Assembly: GCF_001602525.1 (NCBI RefSeq)
Contig: NZ_LSYT01000001.1
Span: forward strand, 620,001 to 684,000
DNA length: 64,000 bases
Origin: Flavobacterium chilense
Lineage (GTDB): Bacteria; Bacteroidota; Bacteroidia; Flavobacteriales; Flavobacteriaceae
Direction: 5' to 3'
The notes under the pieces were generated by a model. It did not search any database. It saw only the letters and a list, made by a program, of their open reading frames with translations, and was not told where the DNA came from. The first letter of the stretch is position 1. Each line of letters starts with the position of its first letter. Positions 27,000-35,006 of the stretch are shown here, in pieces. Made by a program: the position numbers and the translations under genes.

Positions 27000-28198
27000 G
27001 ATATGGGAAATGTTAGGGTGAATAATGTTCCTTCTTGTTCATTACTTTTAAAATCTGCTGTTCCCTTCATAAGTGAAACGTAACGGCTCACTATATTCAG
27101 GCCAAGCCCGGTTCCTGGGATACTGCCAGTGTTATGTGCCCTGAAAAAAGCCTGAAACAAATGTTTTTGTTCTTCCAAAGGAATACCGATTCCATCATCG
27201 TGAACTGAAATAATATAATCCGCATCATTAATTTCTGTTATGAAATCAATACAGCAGCTGTCACCTGAATACTTTATGGCATTACCGATTAAATTAATGG
27301 CACAATTCTTTAACAAATTCGCATCGAGGTATATCATCGTCGGGACGCCAATATGTTTGAAGACAATATTTTGGCTGGGTTTGGCCAGAAGCTGCATTTC
27401 TTCTGTTATTTCTTCACCAAATTTAACCAGGTCAAAACAAGTGAACTCAGGAGTCATCTTGCCTATTTCCAATTTTTCAACATAGAGAAAATCATTGAGT
27501 ATCGCTGTTAAACTCTTTACCGAATTTTTAATCTTGGCAATATGTTTACCGATAGGTTCACTTTCAAAAGGTATAGCGTATTTTTCAATTAGTGAGGCCG
27601 ATAGCTGCACCGTACTTAGCGGTGTGCGAAATTCATGGGAAGCCATTGATAAAAAACGGTTTTTTAATTTGCTGAGCTCTTTTTCCTTTTCCAGGGAAAT
27701 ACTCACTTTTTCTTTTGCTTTTTCTAAAGCAAAAATTGTATCGTTGAGTGATTTTGTTCTCTCCTCGACAAGTTCTTCCAGATGAGATGCATAATCCTTA
27801 TACTTTTCCTCATCTATTTTCTGTTGGGACAGATCATGAATAAAACCGGCATAAATAGTCCTGCCTGAATATTTGACCTCACTAACCCCAAGTTTCATTG
27901 GAAACAGACCACCGCCTTTACGCATTCCTGTCAAGTCACGGCCTATACCAATTATACTGGCTTTTCTTGTTGTTTTATACTTGCTCAAATAGTTATTGTG
28001 CCTTTCCCTGTCAGGTGAAGGCATGAGCATTGAAATATTTTTACCTATAACTTCCTCTTGCTGATAACCAAAAAGTACACAGCCGGCAGGATTGATAGTT
28101 TCAATAGTACCAATGTCGTCTATGGTAATAATTCCATCCAAAGCATTTTGTACAAGAGCGTATAAGAGTGCAGCATTATCCATCATCAAATCGATCAA
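26996..28198 (-). CDS. PAS sensor histidine kinase (FixL-like PAS)
   Basis: 400 residues, soluble. One PAS domain (about 8-127) closely follows the FixL pattern: MLMPSPDRERHNNYLSKY then IIGIGR then GGLFPMKLGVSE. By remembered alignment with Bradyrhizobium FixL, the haem-ligand His is kept (His67) and the distal Arg is kept (Arg87), while a third site is Ser rather than His. Many non-haem PAS domains share this pattern, so haem binding is only possible. A coiled coil leads to phospho-acceptor His188 (MASHEFRTP) and a normal ATPase domain (GNAIKYS, DDGIGI, GTGLGL). It is co-translated with the receiver-CRP regulator. Confidence 0.93.
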   Translation of the reverse strand: MIDLMMDNAALLYALVQNALDGIITIDDIGTIETINPAGCVLFGYQQEEVIGKNISMLMPSPDRERHNNYLSKYKTTRKASIIGIGRDLTGMRKGGGLFPMKLGVSEVKYSGRTIYAGFIHDLSQQKIDEEKYKDYASHLEELVEERTKSLNDTIFALEKAKEKVSISLEKEKELSKLKNRFLSMASHEFRTPLSTVQLSASLIEKYAIPFESEPIGKHIAKIKNSVKSLTAILNDFLYVEKLEIGKMTPEFTCFDLVKFGEEITEEMQLLAKPSQNIVFKHIGVPTMIYLDANLLKNCAINLIGNAIKYSGDSCCIDFITEINDADYIISVHDDGIGIPLEEQKHLFQAFFRAHNTGSIPGTGLGLNIVSRYVSLMKGTADFKSNEQEGTLFTLTFPIS

Positions 28199-28371
28199 AT
28201 TATGATGATCCTTATAAAGGTCGGCTATTTAAAAATGGGAAGTTACATTCTGCCTGAATTTCACACTATAATTAACACATTATCATTCACTTAACAGTAA
28301 TTAGCGATATTTAAGAAGATTTTGACTGCTTTATATACTATTAAGGAATTTAAATTCCCCCCAGCAGCAAA

Positions 28372-28437
28372 ATGATATACATCATACTTTGTACTGCTTT
28401 AACTCATTTCGGCTTAAGTCATTATAATGCTTCTTTA
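28372..28437 (+). promoter_or_regulatory. Tandem CRP/FNR-like operator F
   Basis: Boxes ATGATATACATCAT (28372-28385, perfect 5-bp half-sites) and CTGCTTTAACTCAT (28394-28407, weak), ends 22 bp apart. The expected -7 position (28430-28437) reads CTTCTTTA, a poor match. It lies between the kinase gene (leftward) and the pseudo-receiver gene (rightward). Confidence 0.6.
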
Positions 28438-28462
28438 CCATGAAAACCTAAAAACAAATTTG

Positions 28463-28912
28463 ATGCAATACAACCCAAGACCGCTATGCATGCTACTTAT
28501 TAAAGAGGAATCTAAAACAACAGATGCATTTCAGACCGCTTTGATCAATTTAGAATCCAAACATTCTCTTACAGTATTTAAAGATAGTAAGTTATGTATG
28601 GGACATTTAAAAGAAGGATCGAGCCTGGCCACTCCAATGGTATTTTTTAATTTAAATGATGACGGGTATAAATGCCTAAACGGAATAATGTCTATCAGAA
28701 ATGATAAACAAAATAAGAATCTTTCCATTGTGGTATATGATCCTAAGGCAGTACTATGTGATGAAGATACATTCATAGCGGGTGCCAATATCTATATTAG
28801 AAAATCAGGCGATGCTGCAACGCTCAAAAAAGTACTCAAAAAGATAATCAATATGAACTGGCAGTGCGAGTCAGGTAAATTTAATAAGGAAACCTTTTTC
28901 GTATCAGTTTAA
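28463..28912 (+). CDS. Pseudo-receiver protein (phospho-site lost)
   Basis: 149 residues from the ATG at 28463; an in-frame ATG at 28427 falls ahead of the predicted -7 position. The fold is receiver-like (CMLLIKEES start, VVYDP, GANIYIRKSGDAATLKKVLKKI end), with the Lys in IRKS at the position of the conserved receiver Lys. The phospho-acceptor strand reads FFNLNDDGY, with Asn where Asp is expected, and the N-terminal acidic pair is EE. It therefore cannot be phosphorylated in the usual way and may bind a kinase or regulator as a decoy. It is divergent to the two-component operon and under operator F. Confidence 0.65.
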   Translation: MQYNPRPLCMLLIKEESKTTDAFQTALINLESKHSLTVFKDSKLCMGHLKEGSSLATPMVFFNLNDDGYKCLNGIMSIRNDKQNKNLSIVVYDPKAVLCDEDTFIAGANIYIRKSGDAATLKKVLKKIINMNWQCESGKFNKETFFVSV

Positions 28913-28937
28913 TTGCGGTTTATTTTTTATTGTAAAA

Positions 28938-29003
28938 GTGCCGTACATCATTTTTATTGCTGATGCCTGTCATTTCCAGTTCCCTGCTTCTAACCCAACT
29001 TTG
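28938..29003 (+). promoter_or_regulatory. Tandem CRP/FNR-like operator and promoter G
   Basis: Boxes GTGCCGTACATCAT (28938-28951) and CTGATGCCTGTCAT (28960-28973). TTTC lies at 28973-28976 and CAACTTTG at 28996-29003. It drives the BON/GSP17M operon. Confidence 0.8.
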
Positions 29004-29063
29004 TACCACTAAAAAAGAATACAATTTAAGCTTTCAGGTGAATTTTAATTTAAAGGAACAAAA

Positions 29064-29762
29064 ATGAAAAAGAATGAAATTTTACAAAGAGATGTTCTGG
29101 ATGCCATAAAATGGGAAACCCAATTAAATACATCCCAAATAGAAGTCACTGCAAATAATGGCATAGTTACTTTAAAAGGCATTGTTGATTTACCTGCAAA
29201 AAAAATAAAGGCCAAAGATACCGCAAAACAGGTTCCAGGTGTTTTGGAAGTTTTTGAAAATATTCAGGTAAAAATCAATAGCCGGGAACAAAAAAATGAT
29301 TGTGATATCGCTCAGGCAGTCCTAAATGCATTTAGATGGAACTGGAACACATTAAACGACAGCATAGAGGTTAAGGTAGAAAATGGTCATGTAACCCTTA
29401 GCGGAGAGTTAGAATGGCATTATCAAAAAGAGGCTGCCGCAAGGGCTGTAACAAATTTAATTGGAGTAAAAACAGTGAACAACAATATTATTATCGATTC
29501 AAGACTTAGTCATCCAATTAATAAAGAAATTATCAAACGGGCTTTGAAAAACCATGTAGCAATTCATACAGCAAGCATTAGAGTAGAAGTTTCTGGAAAT
29601 GAGGTAACCCTTGAAGGCGCAGTGGATTCCCGATATCAAAAAGAGCTGGCTGAAAAAATCACATGGAAAACTCCCGGGGTGCGAAATATAAAAAACAATC
29701 TCAAGGTCATTGCTGAACACATAGATAAAACACTCGATGTTTTTTATAAAATGACTCACTAA
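29064..29762 (+). CDS. Triple BON-domain protein, paralogue 2
   Basis: 232 residues, three BON domains as in the 16332 gene, no signal peptide. Slightly more diverged: it starts MKKNEILQRDVLDAIKWE and has a 10-residue C-terminal extension (DKTLDVFYKMTH). First gene of operon G; 11 bp later follows the GSP17M-like gene. Confidence 0.9.
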   Translation: MKKNEILQRDVLDAIKWETQLNTSQIEVTANNGIVTLKGIVDLPAKKIKAKDTAKQVPGVLEVFENIQVKINSREQKNDCDIAQAVLNAFRWNWNTLNDSIEVKVENGHVTLSGELEWHYQKEAAARAVTNLIGVKTVNNNIIIDSRLSHPINKEIIKRALKNHVAIHTASIRVEVSGNEVTLEGAVDSRYQKELAEKITWKTPGVRNIKNNLKVIAEHIDKTLDVFYKMTH

Positions 29763-29773
29763 AAACTATCAAT

Positions 29774-30331
29774 ATGAAAAACACAAATACAATAGCTGCC
29801 TTTTATGACAGCCATCTTAAAGCTGAAAAGGCTATTAAAAAACTCGAAAAAAGCGGTTACGACATGACCCGGTTATCCATCATTGGAACCGACTACCATA
29901 GTTCGGAAACTGTAACAGGCTATTACAATGTTGGAGACCGCATGAAAAAATGGGGAAGTTTCGGCGCCTTCTGGGGCGGGTTCTGGGGATTACTGTTTGG
30001 ATCCGCTTTCTTTTTTATTCCGGGACTCGGCCCCCTTCTGGTTGCGGGACCTCTTGTTTCCGCCATTATTGGGGCGCTCGAAGGTGCTGCTTTACTGGGA
30101 GGCAGCAGTGTTATCGCAGCAGCATTAGTCAGTCTGGGCATTTCAAATCATGACGTTTTAAAATATGAAACTGAGATCAGAGCAGGCAAATTTATGCTCT
30201 TGGTACATGGAAGTAAAATCCAAACTGAAAAAGCCCAAAAAGTACTTGGAATCCATATCCCTAAAGAAAATGGTGTGAAAGACGAAGAAGCTATTTCTGC
30301 TGAGGAAATTGAAGCTGCGACAATGCAGTAA
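29774..30331 (+). CDS. General stress protein 17M-like membrane protein
   Basis: 185 residues. An N-terminal alpha/beta module (IAAFYDSHLKAEKAIKKLEK, then LSIIGTD) resembles the GSP17M/YflT domain. Two Gly-rich membrane segments follow (about 62-90 and 92-120, FWGGFWGLLFGSAFFF and GALEGAALLGGSSVIAAAL), then a return beta strand GKFMLLVHG. The C-terminus is acidic. Function unknown; family members rise under general stress. Part of operon G. Confidence 0.75.
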   Translation: MKNTNTIAAFYDSHLKAEKAIKKLEKSGYDMTRLSIIGTDYHSSETVTGYYNVGDRMKKWGSFGAFWGGFWGLLFGSAFFFIPGLGPLLVAGPLVSAIIGALEGAALLGGSSVIAAALVSLGISNHDVLKYETEIRAGKFMLLVHGSKIQTEKAQKVLGIHIPKENGVKDEEAISAEEIEAATMQ

Positions 30332-30367
30332 GTAAAGAAAAACAGTAAAACTAAAACCTTTAAGAAA

Positions 30368-30766
30368 ATGAAAACTATAAATAAATTAGGCATCTATTTG
30401 GACCATGCCGTAGCGGATTTGATTGATTTTACCGGAAATGATAAAGAGCCTCTGACTATTGCCTCTGACTTTGACATTCAGGACAAACATGAAACCCTGC
30501 AGAGAAGCGAAAGTGAGATGCACCATAAAGAGCAGGATAAGCAAAGAGCATATTTTAAGAAAATTGCGATTCTCGCTATTGGCTATGATGAACTCGTTTT
30601 ATTCGGCCCCACTACGGCAAAAACTGAATTATTGCACTTTTTGCAAAAAGACAACAGTTTTGGAAAAATAAAAGTAGAAACAGAAAATTCCGTTAAAATG
30701 TCCCTTAAGGAGCAAGAGTTTTTTGTTCGCAACCATTTTAAAAAGTTTGACTTTAAAAACAGTTGA
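30368..30766 (+). CDS. Conserved hypothetical protein (eRF1-like fold fragment)
   Basis: 132 residues, cytoplasmic. It begins LGIYLDHAVADLIDF and later has ELVLFGPTTAKTELLHFLQ and KEQEFFVRNHFKK, a pattern I recall from a Bacteroidetes family found beside stress genes and distantly like the eRF1/host-attachment fold. No catalytic site is seen. It lies 36 bp after the GSP17M-like gene and probably belongs to operon G. Confidence 0.65.
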   Translation: MKTINKLGIYLDHAVADLIDFTGNDKEPLTIASDFDIQDKHETLQRSESEMHHKEQDKQRAYFKKIAILAIGYDELVLFGPTTAKTELLHFLQKDNSFGKIKVETENSVKMSLKEQEFFVRNHFKKFDFKNS

Positions 30767-30767
30767 G

Positions 30768-30884
30768 ATGGAAAAAATATTTTTTAAAATAAGCTGCTAC
30801 GCCGCAGAAAATGGAATTGGCATCAAAGCCATTGCGCTTTATCAGAGCATTCAGTATTATCTGGGTATTGTATTTCCAGTATGA
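30768..30884 (+). CDS. Possible 38-aa small protein
   Basis: ATG one base after the preceding stop, open to TGA at 30882-30884. The product has a mixed start (MEKIFFKISCYAAE) and a hydrophobic end (YYLGIVFPV). Tight spacing suggests translational coupling, but length and lack of a known family make it doubtful. Confidence 0.3.
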   Translation: MEKIFFKISCYAAENGIGIKAIALYQSIQYYLGIVFPV

Positions 30885-30969
30885 TAAGCAGGTTTTGGGA
30901 TTTTCTCAATGAAATTGTCCCACTAAGGATTAACTACAAATGAATTATAAATTTTTAAATACATACATT

Positions 30970-31638
30970 ATGAAAACCAACGAAGAATTACAAAAAGACG
31001 TTCAAAATGCCATCAAATGGGAACCGCTTTTACATGCTGCAGAAATTGGAGTAACCGTAAAAGATGGCGTAGTGACCCTGACAGGTATTGTAGACGGATA
31101 TTTTAAGAAAAAGGAAGCTGAAAATGCAGCCAAAAATGTATCCGGGGTAAAAGCCGTTGTTGAGGAAATAGAAATTAAATACTCTAATACGTTTACCAAA
31201 ACAGACAATGATATTGCCCATGAAGTGTTAAAAGCCTTAAAAGACAATTGGTCCGTATCAGAAGATCATGTTAAGGTAAAAGTAGAAGATGGATGGGTCA
31301 CCCTTGAAGGCGAACTGACCTGGAACTTTCAGAGACAGGATGCCAAAACTGCAATTAGCTTCCTGCCCGGAGTAAAAGGGGTGACCAATGAGATCAAAAT
31401 CAAATCCGATATCAAGAATGCAATCGAGAAAAAGGATGTCGAAAAAGCACTTGCAAGAAGCTGGTCACTGAACGCTAAAGATATCACGGTAACTGTAAAT
31501 GGAACCAATGTAAAATTAACAGGTTTTGTTGATTCTATCTATCAAAAAGATCAGGCCGAGAAAATCGTCTGGAAAACTCCGGGCATATGGTCTATTGACA
31601 ATGATCTTGTGGTCGAATATGATTATGCAATGTTGTAA
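30970..31638 (+). CDS. Triple BON-domain protein, paralogue 3
   Basis: 222 residues from the ATG at 30970, which matches the paralogues (MKTNEELQKDVQNAIKWEP); an ATG at 30940 adds ten residues and is unlikely. It is the closest paralogue of the 16332 protein (near-identical first 45 residues), so a recent duplication or gene conversion is likely. No operator of the A-K type lies directly upstream, so it may be read from operon G. A terminator follows at 31647. Confidence 0.92.
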   Translation: MKTNEELQKDVQNAIKWEPLLHAAEIGVTVKDGVVTLTGIVDGYFKKKEAENAAKNVSGVKAVVEEIEIKYSNTFTKTDNDIAHEVLKALKDNWSVSEDHVKVKVEDGWVTLEGELTWNFQRQDAKTAISFLPGVKGVTNEIKIKSDIKNAIEKKDVEKALARSWSLNAKDITVTVNGTNVKLTGFVDSIYQKDQAEKIVWKTPGIWSIDNDLVVEYDYAML

Positions 31639-31646
31639 TACAGAAG

Positions 31647-31676
31647 AAGCAGAGGATCATATCTTCTGCTTTTTTA
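31647..31676 (+). terminator. Intrinsic terminator
   Basis: AAGCAGAGGA and TCTTCTGCTT pair over 10 bp with one G-T wobble and a 5-nt loop, followed by a T-run. Ends the BON region at 29-31.6 kb. Confidence 0.75.
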
Positions 31677-31732
31677 TTTAAAACCCTTTGTTATCGCTGA
31701 TAAAATAACGATAGCTAAAATGAGATTAAAAA

Positions 31733-32335
31733 CTATAAATCGTGTACACTGGAAAGATGCAGATCTGTCTCAAAGGTGTAAACCCTTGGTATTCCAGTTG
31801 CGATATTTACTTTGACAATGTCAAGAGGATTGATGTTTTCAAGGTACATCATCAGCGATCTTAAACTGTTACCATGGGCTACAAGCAACACATTCTGTCC
31901 CATTTTTAATTTAGGTTCTATTTCGGTCTTATAATAAGGAACAACGCGGTTGTAGGTATCAAGCAGGCTTTCTCCTCCGGGAGGACATATGTCGTAACTT
32001 CTTCTCCAGATATCAACCTGGGCCAAGCCGTACTTTTGCGCTGTTTCATCTTTGTTGATTCCTTGTAAAGTGCCGTACATTCGCTCATTTAACGCTTTAT
32101 TTTTCACAATAGGAATCGTTACCTTCATTTCGTCCAGGATAATCCTAAGGCTTTCCTGTGCCCTTATAAGCATGGAAGTATAGGCGATATCAAAAACATA
32201 ACCGATAAGTTTTTGACCTGCCAGCTTTGCCTGTTCTTTCCCCAGGTCAGTGAGCGCAATATCGAGTATTCCTGTAAAACGATTCTCTAAATTATAAAGA
32301 GATTGTCCATGCCTGACAAAAATTAATAGTGCCAT
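31733..32335 (-). CDS. gpmA: 2,3-bisphosphoglycerate-dependent phosphoglycerate mutase
   Basis: 200 residues with the histidine-phosphatase signature VRHGQS (His9 is phosphorylated), Arg59, Glu84 in LNERMYGTLQG and His154 in VAHGNSLRS, which together mark the mutase rather than a plain phosphatase. Interconverts 2- and 3-phosphoglycerate in glycolysis. It diverges from the 32510 gene and shares two operator boxes with it; its own -7 element is TAGCTTTG on the minus strand (32358-32365). Control by the same regulator would link glycolytic flux to the stress or oxygen response. Confidence 0.93.
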   Translation of the reverse strand: MALLIFVRHGQSLYNLENRFTGILDIALTDLGKEQAKLAGQKLIGYVFDIAYTSMLIRAQESLRIILDEMKVTIPIVKNKALNERMYGTLQGINKDETAQKYGLAQVDIWRRSYDICPPGGESLLDTYNRVVPYYKTEIEPKLKMGQNVLLVAHGNSLRSLMMYLENINPLDIVKVNIATGIPRVYTFETDLHLSSVHDL

Positions 32336-32357
32336 TTTTTTTCTTTAAAGCCAGTAT

Positions 32358-32452
32358 CAAAGCTAAGGAAAAAATAGCCTAAAAAAGTGTTGCAAATCAC
32401 TTATTGCAATGTTGATAATCATTTCGCTACTGGTTGTTTTAGGTCAAATTTG
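32358..32452. promoter_or_regulatory. Divergent promoters sharing two CRP/FNR-like boxes (H)
   Basis: Boxes GTGTTGCAAATCAC (32387-32400) and ATGTTGATAATCAT (32409-32422), ends 22 bp apart. Rightward: TTTC 32422-32425 and CAAATTTG 32445-32452, 22 bp after the second box. Leftward: the first box ends 21 bp before TAGCTTTG (32365-32358 on the minus strand). Each box is proximal for one promoter and distal for the other. Confidence 0.8.
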
Positions 32453-32509
32453 CTGGATAGTTTTAAAAACTAAATCATCAAAAATTCAATATTTCTAAAA
32501 ATTATAGTC

Positions 32510-32611
32510 ATGAAAACAATATTCGCACTTATCGCACTGGCCGCTATAACAGCTACAATTCTTTTGGATACTGTAGGGAGAAGAGTCAAACCAACTAAAA
32601 CCAAGTCATAA
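32510..32611 (+). CDS. Small single-pass membrane protein (33 aa)
   Basis: ATG 32510 to TAA 32609-32611. One hydrophobic helix (IFALIALAAITATILL) and a basic tail (GRRVKPTKTKS). It sits 57 bp after the -7 element of operator H and 19 bp before the next gene, which supports translation. Function unknown. Confidence 0.5.
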   Translation: MKTIFALIALAAITATILLDTVGRRVKPTKTKS

Positions 32612-32630
32612 ACCCTAACCTACTTTCTTT

Positions 32631-33314
32631 ATGTGTTTTTCTGCTACAGCAAGTTTTAGTGCCGGGATTGTTCTTTCAGCTATTGGGGTTGCCTCTATAA
32701 AAAAAGTACAGCATCCCTCACAGACTATGTTTGCCGTAATTCCCTTTATATTTGCCATACAGCAGTTCTCTGAAGGATTTTTATGGTTGTCCATTCCCTA
32801 TGAACAATGCTCCGATCTCCAGATTAGTATCACTTATTTTTACCTAATAATAGCGCAGGTAATTTGGCCAATCTGGGTTCCAGTGGCTATACTGCTTTTG
32901 GAGAAAGAAAAAACCAGAAAACATATTCAAAGAGTTTTAGTGGCTATTGGTATACTTGTTTCGGCATACCTCACTTACTGTTTGTTCAATTTTAATATCA
33001 GATCCGAGATTGATTGTTATCATATAGCCTATATTCAGACATATCCAGAACCCTTTCGGATAATGGGTGGACTGCTTTATATCATTGCTACAATTCTCCC
33101 GCCTTTCTTCTCGCACATCAGACGAATGTGGTGGTTAGGAGTTATGGTTTTGATATCCTATGTCATTACAACTGTTTTTTACGAAAGTTATCTGGTATCA
33201 GTATGGTGTTTTTTTGCTTCTGTCATCAGTTTATCGGTATACCTGATCATGTCAGAAATAAGAATCAGTCATCGTGAGAAAATATACATGAAAAGAACCA
33301 TCCAGCAGAGCTAA
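32631..33314 (+). CDS. Multi-pass membrane protein of unknown function (MCFSATASF family)
   Basis: 227 residues with about seven membrane helices. The start MCFSATASFSAG and the helix FAIQQFSEGFLW are features I recall from a widespread family of unknown function (DUF6629-like). No transport or enzymatic motif is seen. Second gene of the rightward transcript from operator H. Confidence 0.7.
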   Translation: MCFSATASFSAGIVLSAIGVASIKKVQHPSQTMFAVIPFIFAIQQFSEGFLWLSIPYEQCSDLQISITYFYLIIAQVIWPIWVPVAILLLEKEKTRKHIQRVLVAIGILVSAYLTYCLFNFNIRSEIDCYHIAYIQTYPEPFRIMGGLLYIIATILPPFFSHIRRMWWLGVMVLISYVITTVFYESYLVSVWCFFASVISLSVYLIMSEIRISHREKIYMKRTIQQS

Positions 33315-33339
33315 GAAAAAATACATTTCATCCCGATAT

Positions 33340-33405
33340 GTAACTAGAATCAGTTTTTAGAATGTCGACGATCATTTCTAAATACTACCATATGGCGGAA
33401 CTTTG
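33340..33405 (+). promoter_or_regulatory. Tandem CRP/FNR-like operator and promoter I
   Basis: Boxes GTAACTAGAATCAG (33340-33353, weak left half) and ATGTCGACGATCAT (33362-33375). TTTC at 33375-33378 and GAACTTTG at 33398-33405, 22 bp after the second box. It precedes the fourth BON gene. Confidence 0.75.
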
Positions 33406-33425
33406 CTTCAATAAATTTTAAACAA

Positions 33426-34085
33426 ATGAAAACGAACGAAGAATTACAGAGAAAAGTAATTGAAGCAATCAATTGGGAGCCCCTTTTATCAGCAGCAGAA
33501 ATTGGAGTTGCGGCTTTCGATGGAATTGTAACCCTAACGGGCTGCGTAAATAGTTATGCCAAAAAAGAAGAGGCCGAAACAGCTGCTAAAAATGTATTGG
33601 GCGTAAAAGTAGTGGTAGAAAAAATTGAAGTTGTACTAAATGACAAAACTCAAAAATCAGATAACGAAATTGCCTCGGAAATTATAAACACTTTCAAGTG
33701 GCATTGGGACATTCCAAATGACAGGGTGCAGGTAAAAGTAGAAAATGGCTGGGTAACCCTCACCGGATCTTTGGAATGGAACTACCAGAAAGAAGAGGTT
33801 AAAAAAGCAGTAAGCGTGCTCATTGGTATCAAGGGGATCATCAATAACATTATGATTATCTCTTTATCCAAAGACAGGATAAATAAAAAAGACATTGAAG
33901 ATGCTATAGAGCGAAACAAAATTATTGGAAATACAGCTATTACAGTAGAGGTTCTTGATAATGCCGTTACTTTAAAAGGAACTGTCGAATCCTGGTTCCA
34001 GAAAAATGAAGCAAGCCGTCTGGCCTGGAAAGCCCCTGGTGTACTGGAGGTCAAAAACAACTTACAAGTGGAACTTGCGCAATAG
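33426..34085 (+). CDS. Triple BON-domain protein, paralogue 4
   Basis: 219 residues, three BON domains (VAAFDGIVTLTGCV, VKVENGWVTLTGSL, VEVLDNAVTLKGTV), no signal peptide. The start lies 21 bp after the -7 element of operator I, so the leader is very short. First gene of a likely long transcript reaching through 34121 and 34450 and perhaps to the stress protein and ATPase genes. Confidence 0.9.
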   Translation: MKTNEELQRKVIEAINWEPLLSAAEIGVAAFDGIVTLTGCVNSYAKKEEAETAAKNVLGVKVVVEKIEVVLNDKTQKSDNEIASEIINTFKWHWDIPNDRVQVKVENGWVTLTGSLEWNYQKEEVKKAVSVLIGIKGIINNIMIISLSKDRINKKDIEDAIERNKIIGNTAITVEVLDNAVTLKGTVESWFQKNEASRLAWKAPGVLEVKNNLQVELAQ

Positions 34086-34120
34086 CCCTCTAACATTACC
34101 TGGCAAAAAAAATATGAATT

Positions 34121-34432
34121 ATGGAAAAAGTAAACATGGATAGTCTGGTTACTGTACTGGCTGAAATTGAAAACCTGGGATTTACATCCCAATTTGAAGT
34201 GAACGGAAAAAATCTTGTTTCACTCAAGACAGATCATCACTTTATGCCCAATCAGATAAAAATCGCCCATTTCTATCGTTTTGAAGGCGAATCAAACCCT
34301 GAGGACTCTTCGATTATGTATGCAATCCAAACCAATACTGATGAAAAAGGAACTCTTGTGGATGGTTATGGCACTGCAGCTGATCCTGCAACTGCAGATT
34401 TTATGCGCAAAGTAAATGATATTCATAAATAA
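34121..34432 (+). CDS. Small conserved hypothetical protein (103 aa)
   Basis: 103 residues, cytoplasmic, with IAHFYRFEGESNPEDSSIMYAI, a pattern of a small Bacteroidetes family often mislabelled phosphoribosylpyrophosphate synthetase. It has no PRPP-binding motif, so that label is not justified. 35 bp after the BON gene. Confidence 0.7.
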   Translation: MEKVNMDSLVTVLAEIENLGFTSQFEVNGKNLVSLKTDHHFMPNQIKIAHFYRFEGESNPEDSSIMYAIQTNTDEKGTLVDGYGTAADPATADFMRKVNDIHK

Positions 34433-34449
34433 TAAATTCTACACTAAAG

Positions 34450-34935
34450 ATGAAAAAACTGAACCCATCTATTACGATCATTTTTGTAATCTCGGCAAGT
34501 ATCATTCTACTGAACCGATATACCCAGTTTCATATTAATGATTACAGGGTGCATTTTTTCTTTCTCTTCTTTGCGGTATCCTCAATGGTAATTCTTATTG
34601 GACAGTTTTTAAAAAAATTAAAAAGTAATTGGTCTATTATTTCTGTTTTTCTAATCATTGGAATCCTATGCGGGCTCAAAGCATTTTTTACCTGGGGAGG
34701 AGACTGGAAAACACAAACCGTGCTTTACAGAAATATTCAAAATAAAGGCAAAACAATCAATTATCAATTGCGTGGGGACCGCTTTGCATTTGGGTACAAA
34801 AAACGAATTGTAGGTATCTATCACCTGGCGCCTTTTATGGAGTGGACAATAGATGTAGACACACTTTATCTGGATAAAACAAAATGGGAGAAGTTAAATC
34901 TGCAGGTCAATGAAATGAAACTGAAAGAACTATAA
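34450..34935 (+). CDS. Membrane protein of unknown function (161 aa)
   Basis: Three N-terminal membrane helices (about 8-24, 34-54 and 62-82) and a soluble C-terminal half of beta character (GDRFAFGYKKRIVGIYHL, WTIDVDTLYLDKTKW). I do not recognise the family. 17 bp after the preceding gene, so in the same transcript. Confidence 0.65.
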   Translation: MKKLNPSITIIFVISASIILLNRYTQFHINDYRVHFFFLFFAVSSMVILIGQFLKKLKSNWSIISVFLIIGILCGLKAFFTWGGDWKTQTVLYRNIQNKGKTINYQLRGDRFAFGYKKRIVGIYHLAPFMEWTIDVDTLYLDKTKWEKLNLQVNEMKLKEL

Positions 34936-35006
34936 AATAATTTAAAACTGCCGAATCAATGTAGATAAGATATAAAATATCTAATGCAGTTTAAAACGCA
35001 AATATC

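Noticed and set aside
34121..34432. Phosphoribosylpyrophosphate synthetase label for the 103-aa protein
   Set aside because: It is a third of the needed length and lacks the PRPP-binding motif.
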